NCBI GenBank assembly: GCA_019038815.1
Contig: JAHOYS010000258.1
Coordinates: forward strand, 1 to 34,776
Direction of reading: 5' to 3'
Length of the DNA stretch: 34,776 bases
Source of the DNA: Desulfobacterales bacterium
GTDB lineage: Bacteria; Desulfobacterota; Desulfobacteria; Desulfobacterales; Desulfobacteraceae
The first letter of the stretch is position 1; each line of letters begins with the position of its first letter. The notes under the pieces were generated by a model. That model was given only the letters and a program-made list of their open reading frames with translations. It ran no database searches and was not told the DNA's origin. Below, one piece after another: positions 16,030 through 24,878 of this stretch. The position numbers were made by a program, and so were the translations under genes.

Positions 16030-16325
16030 TTTTTTTTTACATCATCCTTAGCAATCTCTTTTACATCACCGAATTCTTTATCAAAAACAACCATCACTTC
16101 TTCTAACAACCCCATTGCTTGTGAGCCAGTTAGCCCATCAATATCAAAAATTTTCTTTACACAATCTATATTTTCAATATTATTAGAACCTAGACTATCA
16201 GATTCATCTACCATGATGACTTCTGATAGAGATTTCGCTAAATCAATTAGGTCATATCTTTTGATATTTCCTTCTTCAATTTCTATTTCTAATACTTTTG
16301 TTTCTATGTCGTTTAACTTAATCAT
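15975..16325 (-). CDS. Tail assembly chaperone, unshifted product (G-like)
   Basis: 116-aa ORF downstream of the tail-tube-like gene, containing GTA AAA AAA AAG at 16029-16040. Confidence 0.7.
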   Translation of the reverse strand: MIKLNDIETKVLEIEIEEGNIKRYDLIDLAKSLSEVIMVDESDSLGSNNIENIDCVKKIFDIDGLTGSQAMGLLEEVMVVFDKEFGDVKEIAKDDVKKKQLEERVTSPSPSEVQLL

Positions 16326-16344
16326 AATACTCCTTTTCTTTTAG

Positions 16345-16815
16345 TTATGAAACAGCGTAATGCTCTCCTGTTGTTGGGTCAGGAAGCAACCTAAACGTTA
16401 TTGGTCCTTGTCTTAATCTTGAGCTTAATAATATTTCTATATCATTAACCACTAGTGCAGTGCTGGCTATGAAGGTTTGGTTATTGTTGTTACGTGTGTC
16501 AACAGGTGAAATATTAAGAATACCTCCTAAAGCTGACATGAGTTTACCAACATTGCCAAAGATGTCTCCTTGGCTTGCCGAACCACCGTTTGCTGCATAC
16601 AATGCTGGTAGCATCTTTGTATACTCTACGAAATCAAATTCAACAAAACAGTTAGAACCTGCAACAAGCATATCTGTTACACCTTCTCCATGTTCATCAG
16701 TCATAATATCACGCTGAAGCTTTTCTTCTCGTAGCGTTATGCCTTCTGCTGTTGTACCAACAGATGTTCCTGCGTATAAAATATTGTAAGGTCCGCTCAC
16801 AAATTGGTAGGCCAT
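16345..16815 (-). CDS. Major tail (tube) protein candidate
   Basis: 156 aa, position between connector genes and tail chaperones. Confidence 0.55.
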   Translation of the reverse strand: MAYQFVSGPYNILYAGTSVGTTAEGITLREEKLQRDIMTDEHGEGVTDMLVAGSNCFVEFDFVEYTKMLPALYAANGGSASQGDIFGNVGKLMSALGGILNISPVDTRNNNNQTFIASTALVVNDIEILLSSRLRQGPITFRLLPDPTTGEHYAVS

Positions 16816-16818
16816 AAT

Positions 16819-17091
16819 TTATCCTCTCATGGCGTTCTCAACGCCTCTATCTGTATATTTATCCGGGTTGAACAGGCGTCTTCTGGTATCCATTATCAAA
16901 CTATATTGTTCGTGGCTGCCTATGTTAAAACCCTTATCAGTTAATTCTAATTCAGTTGACCTCATCAGCCGTCCTGTATCATATGCTCTTTTTTTAATTT
17001 TTCTTTTAATTTCAACAAGAACAGACTCACCAATATCTTTGATGATTTCTTTTCTAACTCTGTCCATTTCGCTTTGTGGTATTTTATACAT
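16819..17091 (-). CDS. HK97 gp10-like neck/tail-completion protein
   Basis: ..IKRKIKKRAYDTGRLMRSTELE.. pattern and gene order. Confidence 0.55.
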   Translation of the reverse strand: MYKIPQSEMDRVRKEIIKDIGESVLVEIKRKIKKRAYDTGRLMRSTELELTDKGFNIGSHEQYSLIMDTRRRLFNPDKYTDRGVENAMRG

Positions 17092-17093
17092 AT

Positions 17094-17495
17094 TTATTGC
17101 CTATTAATTGTGCTCACTTTAGATTTATTAGTATTGGCTCTTCTCTGGTCTGAAGTAGGAATAGCAAGTCTATGTAGTTGTTCAATGCATTCTGTTTTCA
17201 TTTCAGTAACCTGTGTCGGTTCTTGTCCTGTTCTTGTCCATAAGCCACACCAAGTAAGTCTTGCCGCCAAGGTCTCAATTTCAGCACTAGGAGTCGAAGA
17301 AACCTCAACGTCAGAGTTGATATGTCGCAAATAGTTTGCCACTGTGTTCACTGAATCATCAATGTAAAGTTGAACAACTGCGTCTACGACATTATCCGAA
17401 TCATTAGGGTCGGCGGTTTCATCGTCATTAGACAACTTAACCAAAAGATTAGTTCTGAAATACTGCTTCATTTTTGCTACTGTTAAATATGCCAT
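17094..17495 (-). CDS. Head-tail connector/adaptor candidate
   Basis: 133 aa in connector position. Confidence 0.45.
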   Translation of the reverse strand: MAYLTVAKMKQYFRTNLLVKLSNDDETADPNDSDNVVDAVVQLYIDDSVNTVANYLRHINSDVEVSSTPSAEIETLAARLTWCGLWTRTGQEPTQVTEMKTECIEQLHRLAIPTSDQRRANTNKSKVSTINRQ

Positions 17496-17497
17496 AA

Positions 17498-18805
17498 TTA
17501 ATCAGCCAAAAATATCTGGGCTGTAACTCCAATTTTATCTTTTATAAATTTTTCTATATCTGCTTCACTATAAAAACTTTGAATGTTTAATCCAACTCCT
17601 TGGTCCAACTGTTGACTTTTCAAAGAGGTATCTTTTCCAATTTGATGGTAAGCCATTCTAATGCACTCCAAAATTAGATTCTGATGAATGTACAACTCAT
17701 CTTCTTCGTCACCAGAGTCAGGATTAAACCCAGCCTTGTATTCAACTATCACGAAGTTCTGTCGATTGTTCTGAATCGAAGAAAAGAAAATCGGTGCTGA
17801 ATCATGTTCAAAACCATCGAGTAGGCTGATAGCCCCAACATCTGCGTGAAGCTGATATTTCAAACTCGCTGGACTTACAATATCTATTTCAACGCTATTT
17901 TCAGTGAACTCGACATTCGTCAGTTGCCAAATATCAAGCGAAGGTACGTTCTTAACCACCACCGCCGAGACATTGGGTATGTCTGAATTAATTTTATTTA
18001 CTAGAAGTTGTATCGTTGGATAGGTATTAAAGTCTAGTTCGGTTACAGTCTCCACCCCGACAGAACTGATGCTCTGGATAACCAAAGCTCCTTCTCCTGT
18101 CTTGCCTGAATTACGGTTCGTTGATTTACCACCAGCGGTTACTCGTAATTCAGAGCCAGAGTGTGTCAAAGTCATTCCCGATTGTAAACCAGATGAAATT
18201 CTTTTAATATATTTAACTGGCCAATTCTTAACGTTTATATCCCGACCCCTATGGGTTATAACTTTTTCTCTGTAGTCTCGCTCATACAAAAATCTATCAG
18301 CAATTTTTTCCACTTTACTTTGCATAAAATTGGCAAGGTCAGTCAGAAGATAGTCTTTGTCTGTATCAAGATAATCAAGATTTAAAAATCTTTTAATCTG
18401 ATTTAGACTTATTAAACTATAATCGCTGAGCGTTGGAGGGGTAACCCCCTCTGGCCCTTCCGGGTCAACAATTCTTCCTGACCAGTAGAAACGGTCATCA
18501 TTTATTTTTAAGTCAAGTGGATTGGCATCTGTATCAGAAGTTCCAGACTCACCACCAGAGCCTATCACCGACTTCACATAGTATATAACTTTATACCACC
18601 CATTAGCACTGGCTGGCATATCGACGGTAAACAAATTATTATTTGTCTCCGTCATGTCGATAACGTAGTCATCCCAATCAGCCAATACTTCTGCAACGTA
18701 GGTTGCAGAAGTTGGGTTGTACCGATATGAAGTGGACTCTTGGATTAACGTGCAGTATATTTCAAAACTGCCTTGATTATAAACATATAGCTCGTGCATT
18801 AGCAA
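17498..18805 (-). CDS. Head-tail connector-like protein with extra N-terminal beta domain
   Basis: LISLNQIKRFLNLDYLDTDKDYLLTDLANFMQSKVEKIADRFL gp6-like segment; ~110-aa N-terminal extension. Confidence 0.5.
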   Translation of the reverse strand: MLMHELYVYNQGSFEIYCTLIQESTSYRYNPTSATYVAEVLADWDDYVIDMTETNNNLFTVDMPASANGWYKVIYYVKSVIGSGGESGTSDTDANPLDLKINDDRFYWSGRIVDPEGPEGVTPPTLSDYSLISLNQIKRFLNLDYLDTDKDYLLTDLANFMQSKVEKIADRFLYERDYREKVITHRGRDINVKNWPVKYIKRISSGLQSGMTLTHSGSELRVTAGGKSTNRNSGKTGEGALVIQSISSVGVETVTELDFNTYPTIQLLVNKINSDIPNVSAVVVKNVPSLDIWQLTNVEFTENSVEIDIVSPASLKYQLHADVGAISLLDGFEHDSAPIFFSSIQNNRQNFVIVEYKAGFNPDSGDEEDELYIHQNLILECIRMAYHQIGKDTSLKSQQLDQGVGLNIQSFYSEADIEKFIKDKIGVTAQIFLAD

Positions 18806-18838
18806 AAACTCCAGTTGCTTTTCAAATTCTCTCCTTTA

Positions 18839-18879
18839 CCTTACGCCGACAGGGGGCTTTCGCCCCCCATCAGGTAAGG
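18839..18879. promoter_or_regulatory. Strong intergenic hairpin downstream of the capsid gene
   Basis: GGGGGC-GAAA-GCCCCC on the minus strand inside an outer CTTAC/GTAAG stem; no T-run. Confidence 0.75.
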
Positions 18880-18892
18880 AGTAACAAACTTT

Positions 18893-20140
18893 TTACGTTA
18901 CTTCTGAACCGGTGGAACTAGTAAGCCCAAGAATACTGACGTGTGAATACGCCTGCGAATCGGGTCCAACAATATCATCGCTGAGCCACATCTGACCTGC
19001 CCATCGACTAACCGTTCGGAAAACCGTAACATCGTTCTGGAAGTAAAAGTGAATTGACTCATCGGACTTAATTGATTTTTGAGCCAAGTAGTATTCTTTA
19101 AGGTCAACCAAGAATAAATCTCCCTTTACCCCAAGATTCTTACAATAGTGGGTTTCAATATACGGCAGGCCCATTAAAGTATTATCAGGGGCACCTGATA
19201 CCCCATTTGGCATAAAGACATATCTGCCCGCATCGTCGGTCATGGCATAAATAGCGGTTTTTGCTTTTGGAGTTGCCAGCCAAACCACATCTCCATTCTG
19301 ATAAGAGCTTGGAAGAATCTGACTCATCATGGTTACAATATCTGTAAATTCGATACTCCCCGCCGTCGCCCTTTGAGTGGTAAGGTGACATGGAGCAGTC
19401 AGCATCGGTTTAACATTCGCTGAAGTCGAACCGTCTGTTATAATGGCCTGCAAAAGCTTACCATTAATTTTCTGTCCGGCATCGTCTCTGATGAATGCAG
19501 CCATATCAACCGCACTATCTTCAAGCAGTTCATCAGTCACCGGAGTGAACGTGATAAGCTTTTCTAAAACCATGGTCACTTGGCCGAATACTGGGCTGGC
19601 CTCGGTTTTTTCACCGGCCTCGGCTAGCCAATACGCCGTTATTCCTTTACCACTCGACCGCCAAGGAGTTGACTCGCTGGTGGGAATAACTATGCTCTGA
19701 CCATTGGTAATTGTAAATTTTCTAACTCTCGAAAGAATAGGAGAATCGTCAACACCAACCCTTACGATTTCACGCAGAAACTCACGGTCAACGGTGTTTC
19801 CGCCAGCAGTTGCAGTTCCAACGTTTGCATAGGTGGTAAGAGCTTTTTCCTCAGACTCAGAAATTTTGCGATTAGCAATTTTCTTTAACTGAATACCGGC
19901 AATTTCCAAATGATTAACTTCTTTATCCAAACTCTTGGTTGCTATTTCTGCATTTTTTTCATTAACGGAAATCATCTTTTCCAACTTCTCATTAATAGGA
20001 GCCATCAGTTCGTTGGTGATTTTTTTCACTTCAACGTCAGTAAGACCCTGTTCATCTACTACTGTGTAGCCTAACGTATCGTAGGCTTTTTGCTCATCCT
20101 CTGTGAGAGCGTTATAATCTTTTCTAGATACTTCTTTCAT
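18893..20140 (-). CDS. Major capsid protein (HK97 fold)
   Basis: N-terminal helical delta-like region, ..VIPTSESTPWRSSGKGITAYWLAEAGEKTEASPVFGQVTMVLEKLI.., AAGGAT SD before MKEVSRKDY. Confidence 0.85.
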   Translation of the reverse strand: MKEVSRKDYNALTEDEQKAYDTLGYTVVDEQGLTDVEVKKITNELMAPINEKLEKMISVNEKNAEIATKSLDKEVNHLEIAGIQLKKIANRKISESEEKALTTYANVGTATAGGNTVDREFLREIVRVGVDDSPILSRVRKFTITNGQSIVIPTSESTPWRSSGKGITAYWLAEAGEKTEASPVFGQVTMVLEKLITFTPVTDELLEDSAVDMAAFIRDDAGQKINGKLLQAIITDGSTSANVKPMLTAPCHLTTQRATAGSIEFTDIVTMMSQILPSSYQNGDVVWLATPKAKTAIYAMTDDAGRYVFMPNGVSGAPDNTLMGLPYIETHYCKNLGVKGDLFLVDLKEYYLAQKSIKSDESIHFYFQNDVTVFRTVSRWAGQMWLSDDIVGPDSQAYSHVSILGLTSSTGSEVT

Positions 20141-20239
20141 AATAATCCTTATTAAATAAATATATTTGATGTCATTTGACATATCCATTATTTGGCTCGT
20201 GCTCGCTAAAGCACACCAACTCAAAGAATTATCAACTCT

Positions 20240-20998
20240 TTAATCTATGAAAATCTGACCTGTCTTCTTGGCCATTTCCATTGCCAACTCTTTGGCAATT
20301 TGGGCCTTCACGAGATTCGGGTCGGTTCTCCTTGTTATAATGTATGGCTTGACCGCCTTTTTCTGCGAAATTTCAGCCACTACCTTTTCAGCCTTTTCTA
20401 TTTCTTCTCTTTTAATATCCTCTGACTTTGTTTGCATCTCAGGTTCAACTACAATAGGCTCAATTTCTATTTCTTTAGAATTAACTTCTTCTTCGATAGT
20501 CTTAACAGCAAGCATTTGAGCCTCTTCATTAGCTGGCATAGATGTTAGGCTGAAACCAATTAGTTTAGTTTTAGAATAAACTAATTCCGCTTCATCCCCA
20601 AACATGCTCTTATCTTTTTTAGTTGGCATTCTACGTTCTACAGGCATGAAATCAACCGATGCTTTTAGAAGTCCAGCCTTGGCTAAGGCATATGCTTTGT
20701 CTGGATAGAACTCTTGTATTTCAATACCTTCAGGCTTTTCTGGGAATTTAATACTGGCAATTACTTTGTTGCCAACTTTTTCTATCCCAGTAATTTTTGC
20801 AGAAGGCTGGTCTGACCTGTGGTCTAACCAAACAATGTCCCTAGCTCCTTTTTTGATTGCAGATAAATCCATGCCGTCAATCAAAAGCACTTCTTTGTCC
20901 TCGTCTAAAATCTCGGAGGTGATGATAAAAGTTGCTGTACGGTCATCTATACTAACATCTGCACCGATTATCCCTTTAATGTGTTTATTTAAATCCAT
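20240..20998 (-). CDS. Prohead protease (HK97/S78-like)
   Basis: ..GLLKASVDFMPVE.., ..LIGFSLTSMPANEEA..; between portal and capsid genes. Confidence 0.85.
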   Translation of the reverse strand: MDLNKHIKGIIGADVSIDDRTATFIITSEILDEDKEVLLIDGMDLSAIKKGARDIVWLDHRSDQPSAKITGIEKVGNKVIASIKFPEKPEGIEIQEFYPDKAYALAKAGLLKASVDFMPVERRMPTKKDKSMFGDEAELVYSKTKLIGFSLTSMPANEEAQMLAVKTIEEEVNSKEIEIEPIVVEPEMQTKSEDIKREEIEKAEKVVAEISQKKAVKPYIITRRTDPNLVKAQIAKELAMEMAKKTGQIFID

Positions 20999-21000
20999 GT

Positions 21001-22449
21001 TTATTTTTCCTTTTCATCATCGTTATTAAATTCATCAGAAGAACCACGGGGCTTTCTCTCTTCGTCAGACTCTTCCTCTTCTTTAGGCTCGTCTTCTAAA
21101 GCTTCTGGTACTTCTGGTGCATCATCTTCTGAAAAACCAAGTTCCTCACGTACCTTTTCTGCACTAATAATTCCAGCGTCCTTAAGAGAAATTAATCTTG
21201 CTTCTATTTTCTCCTCGTCTTTTGGAATAATTCCGTCATATGCTAAAAACACATCTTCTTCCATTCCATATAAAGGAAGTAAGAACTGATTTAGTGTGGC
21301 TTCGTCCATGTGACATATGTGTGAGATAGTATCTCTCATCCAAGCCTGTTCTGAAATATAAGAAGACGCAAGATTGGAATCATTTCCTTTTATTTTAGAA
21401 ATTGGAACGCCAAGGGCAAATGCTATCTCTTCAATTTTTGCTTCATAAGAATCTTTCAAAGAACTTTGATTTCCAAAATCAATTGTTGGCGGCTTTGCAA
21501 ATTTAACCTGCTCGGAATTATAAACTAAAATGCGACCCGCATTTCTAGTTCCTCTGAACTTGTTATTATACGCCCTCTCGAATTTTGTCATCTGGTCTTT
21601 AGTTCCATTTGGAATACCAGCAGTAACGCTGACTTGTCCCAAATTTTGGAATATAGCTGTCTGGAAGTCGTCCAACGCCTTTAACCAGTTCAGAGCCACC
21701 CAAGCTGGTTCTACAAGACTCTGACCGTAGTACAAGTCGTGTGGGCTGTAGTTACGACCATGAATTATTTCATTGGGTGGAAGTTTTTCTCTGTTGTGTG
21801 GGTCTCGTCCCCACCAATAATTTTTAATTAATTTGGGTCCAGTTTTATATGGTTCTATAACCATATACTCGGATGGGCATACCCATAAGCCAGAAGGCAA
21901 GCCACCAGTAAATCGCACTTGCATATAATAATTTCCACTTAGCTGAAGCTCTGTTATTCTAGCGGCAGTCATTATGGTGCCATTACTTCTGCTTTGACGG
22001 TATTGAGCATTACCCTGACCAAGTAAAACCAGCAGGGGATGCATTCCTTCTACCTCAACAAAATTTTGTCCATAATCTATATACTTTTGCATTACCGAGG
22101 CTGATGGTTTAGTATCAAATCTTCCTTGTAAAAATGCTTTAGTTCTTCCCGATAAAGGTCTAAGCTTCCACGGAGATGATTCTGACATCTGTTTCACAGT
22201 TCGCCCACCTGTCCATGCAAACAGTTTGAGAGGAATTGTGCTAACTGTTTTCGAATTCAAATTGACACAACCCGACAGTATCGGATTAGTTTTAAACATC
22301 TCTACAGCCCTAATGGCACTAAACTGCGGTATTAGCCTATCCCCATGCTGACCAAATGTGTATAAGGGCATAACGCCGTGTTGGGCTGAAGTAGTTGCTA
22401 TTCTTGAATCCCGTTTGTTGAAAAATATTGATTTTATTTTATTAAACAT
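21001..22449 (-). CDS. Portal protein (HK97 family)
   Basis: ..SKTVSTIPLKLFAW.., ..IIHGRNYSPHDLYYGQSLVEPAW.., gene order. Confidence 0.85.
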   Translation of the reverse strand: MFNKIKSIFFNKRDSRIATTSAQHGVMPLYTFGQHGDRLIPQFSAIRAVEMFKTNPILSGCVNLNSKTVSTIPLKLFAWTGGRTVKQMSESSPWKLRPLSGRTKAFLQGRFDTKPSASVMQKYIDYGQNFVEVEGMHPLLVLLGQGNAQYRQSRSNGTIMTAARITELQLSGNYYMQVRFTGGLPSGLWVCPSEYMVIEPYKTGPKLIKNYWWGRDPHNREKLPPNEIIHGRNYSPHDLYYGQSLVEPAWVALNWLKALDDFQTAIFQNLGQVSVTAGIPNGTKDQMTKFERAYNNKFRGTRNAGRILVYNSEQVKFAKPPTIDFGNQSSLKDSYEAKIEEIAFALGVPISKIKGNDSNLASSYISEQAWMRDTISHICHMDEATLNQFLLPLYGMEEDVFLAYDGIIPKDEEKIEARLISLKDAGIISAEKVREELGFSEDDAPEVPEALEDEPKEEEESDEERKPRGSSDEFNNDDEKEK

Positions 22450-22452
22450 TCA

Positions 22453-23796
22453 TTAACTCCACATATCGTCGTCATCGAAGCTGTCGTCTTCACTTATGAC
22501 GTAATCAAAGGCTGGTTGGTTATCTACAGTTAAAAAAACATATCTAGTACTGTCGATTGCATGGTTATATTTACTTATTGGTTTGTCCGTATTTAAATCG
22601 TTTTGATAACAGGAAAACTCATCAAAAATACCGGCAGGTATTCTTTTTTCTTTTAATAGTTCACAATTACTTTTTTGACAATTCTTGTCAAAAAATATAC
22701 CTTCATGATTTAATCTCGTTTTAATTAAATCAATACCAATCTTTATTCCGTCTTTACATTTTTTAACAGGATTGATAGAAAGTCCTGCATTTCTTATCTG
22801 CTCAATGCTTCTCGGCTCTGCTGAGTCTGCAACAATACGTATGTTTTCATACCTTTTTCTAATGTCCTTTAAAATATCAATCCACTCAGATATTTGTTTT
22901 TCTGAATAAATATGAGTTTCTAATACGTATGCAATTTCTTTTCTAAATCCGATTACTACGGCAGCACCAGCAGTCCATCCAAAGTCAACACCAACATATA
23001 CAAAATCAAATTCATCAGGAAAATCTTTTCTATCCCTACAATGTTCTTCCTGACTAAATTCATCAAATACTAGGTTGTCGCCCATGGCCCAAAGACCATC
23101 TAGCAATCTTTTCTTTTGAACACCCGACAATGATTCTGTCAAGTTTTCCATATAGTCTTTACCAGCATTAGTCCAATGACATAATTTTTCATTACCCTCT
23201 ACATGGTGAAAGTGTTTTGGGTTACACTTATGTCCAACAAAAATTCTTTCTCTCTTGGGGCTGGGTTTTAAAAACCTCTGGTTAAGCCAATGCTGTGGCC
23301 ATTGTGGATTAGTACAGACCAATACCTGCCGCCAAGATTTTCCTGTCTCTGGGTCTATCAAATGAGTACAAGACATTCTTGTAGTAATCGCACCAAAATC
23401 TTCTTCAGTTAGCTCGTGTCCCTCATTGATATATACAATATCGAATTCGGCGGACATGATACTATCTTTATTATCCATTCCTTGACAGACAAGTTCTGAG
23501 CCGTTTTTATACATATAAGACTGCCGATTGGCCCGCCTAGGGCCACCAGCGACCAAGTAATGAGATTGGCCTAAAATTTCATCTTCAAATGTCTGTAACA
23601 CACTCTGACTCATGCTCGTTTTTGTTTTTCTTAAAATTAAACCTCTTGCATTTGGGTAAAGACTCATCAACACATGTAGCTTGCTTAGAATTGTAAAAGT
23701 TTTGGAAGACCTAGTTGGCCCCTCTACCAACAATTCAAAAGCTTTAGATTTTATAACCCTTTTGCTCTCTCGTTGATTTTTAAATTTTTTCCCCAT
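22453..23796 (-). CDS. Terminase large subunit
   Basis: P-loop GPTRSSKT, IVYINEGHEL, nuclease YVGVDFGWTAGAAV. Confidence 0.9.
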   Translation of the reverse strand: MGKKFKNQRESKRVIKSKAFELLVEGPTRSSKTFTILSKLHVLMSLYPNARGLILRKTKTSMSQSVLQTFEDEILGQSHYLVAGGPRRANRQSYMYKNGSELVCQGMDNKDSIMSAEFDIVYINEGHELTEEDFGAITTRMSCTHLIDPETGKSWRQVLVCTNPQWPQHWLNQRFLKPSPKRERIFVGHKCNPKHFHHVEGNEKLCHWTNAGKDYMENLTESLSGVQKKRLLDGLWAMGDNLVFDEFSQEEHCRDRKDFPDEFDFVYVGVDFGWTAGAAVVIGFRKEIAYVLETHIYSEKQISEWIDILKDIRKRYENIRIVADSAEPRSIEQIRNAGLSINPVKKCKDGIKIGIDLIKTRLNHEGIFFDKNCQKSNCELLKEKRIPAGIFDEFSCYQNDLNTDKPISKYNHAIDSTRYVFLTVDNQPAFDYVISEDDSFDDDDMWS

Positions 23797-24112
23797 TAAG
23801 CCCCAAAACTGGTTTTATACTCTGAGCGTTATACTCAGCGAATTCTTTTTTATTCACGAAAATTCTAGAAGGCGAACCTACGTATTCTAGATACTCATTC
23901 ATATTTTTTCTTTTCTTTCCAGTCATCTGCTCTTTTTCACGGTCTCCATTCTTGTCTAAATACGAATAGATATAACACATACATTTCTTTTTATGTGCAT
24001 ATGCTTCCTGCACAACCGTATCAACTGTTTTTGAGTCACCTTCAGCCACAGTTCGATTCAACAAAACGTCTTTATCTGTGTCGCAATAGACTCTTTTAAT
24101 CCTCTTTTTCAT
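23780..24112 (-). CDS. Hypothetical protein
   Basis: Between terminase subunits; MKKRIKRVYCDTD chosen as start. Confidence 0.5.
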   Translation of the reverse strand: MKKRIKRVYCDTDKDVLLNRTVAEGDSKTVDTVVQEAYAHKKKCMCYIYSYLDKNGDREKEQMTGKKRKNMNEYLEYVGSPSRIFVNKKEFAEYNAQSIKPVLGLNGEKI

Positions 24113-24120
24113 ATCACTCC

Positions 24121-24540
24121 TTATAATTTGTTCCACTCTTTACCAGTGAAAACAATCGGTTCTCCCTTTGTTGTAATGTCGAGCTTCTGTTCGTTCAACC
24201 CACATATCCTAGCTATGTCTGACATAAACTTTCGATATTGTTCTAGCACTTTTGTTTTCTCGCCAGTGGTCTCTGCTTTTTCAAACAACTCATTGCAAAT
24301 TCTCAGTTTGCTTTGTAATGCAGTTTTAACTGCATTCTGCATATCTCTAATGTTATCTTCTTCGAATTGTTTTTTGGCTCGGGCTACAGCGGTCTGAACT
24401 GTACCTATTGCCAGACCCATCTTTTCACCAATTTCTTTAAGGGTATAACCCTCGGTAGCCAAAATGAAAGCGTCTCTACACCTTTTTTCTGCTCTTATTA
24501 AAAATGCTCCATGTTTATTTTTTTTAGGATTTGGTCCCAT
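24121..24540 (-). CDS. Terminase small subunit-like (HTH)
   Basis: GYTLKEIGEKMGLAIGTVQTAVARAKK HTH, adjacent to TerL. Confidence 0.7.
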   Translation of the reverse strand: MGPNPKKNKHGAFLIRAEKRCRDAFILATEGYTLKEIGEKMGLAIGTVQTAVARAKKQFEEDNIRDMQNAVKTALQSKLRICNELFEKAETTGEKTKVLEQYRKFMSDIARICGLNEQKLDITTKGEPIVFTGKEWNKL

Positions 24541-24548
24541 ATATCCCC

Positions 24549-24869
24549 TTATCTACTGTTGGCGTCCATTTGAATTTTAAGTTCGTCTATATCATCTTGG
24601 AGTGCTTCAATATCTATTTCTGTATCCTCGACCACAATATTTTCGACGGCTAGATGGCCCTCCACTGCGTCACTGATGACCACATAGCCATCGAAACTGG
24701 CTGCTAGACCACTAATGAGGCATACATAATCGCCCCCGGCAATCTCAGTGAAAGATTTAGTAAGCCCCGTGGTTACTTCTACATCAGCCGTGGTATAAAC
24801 TGTTTGTATAAGAGTCATACCTGTGAAGCTTAGACCAAGTACTACTTTATAGTTATATGTTACTGCCAT
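24549..24869 (-). CDS. Small fibre-associated protein with C-terminal coiled coil
   Basis: IDIEALQDDIDELKIQMDAN C-terminus; adjacent to the fibre gene. Confidence 0.45.
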   Translation of the reverse strand: MAVTYNYKVVLGLSFTGMTLIQTVYTTADVEVTTGLTKSFTEIAGGDYVCLISGLAASFDGYVVISDAVEGHLAVENIVVEDTEIDIEALQDDIDELKIQMDANSR

Positions 24870-24878
24870 TTTTATTCC

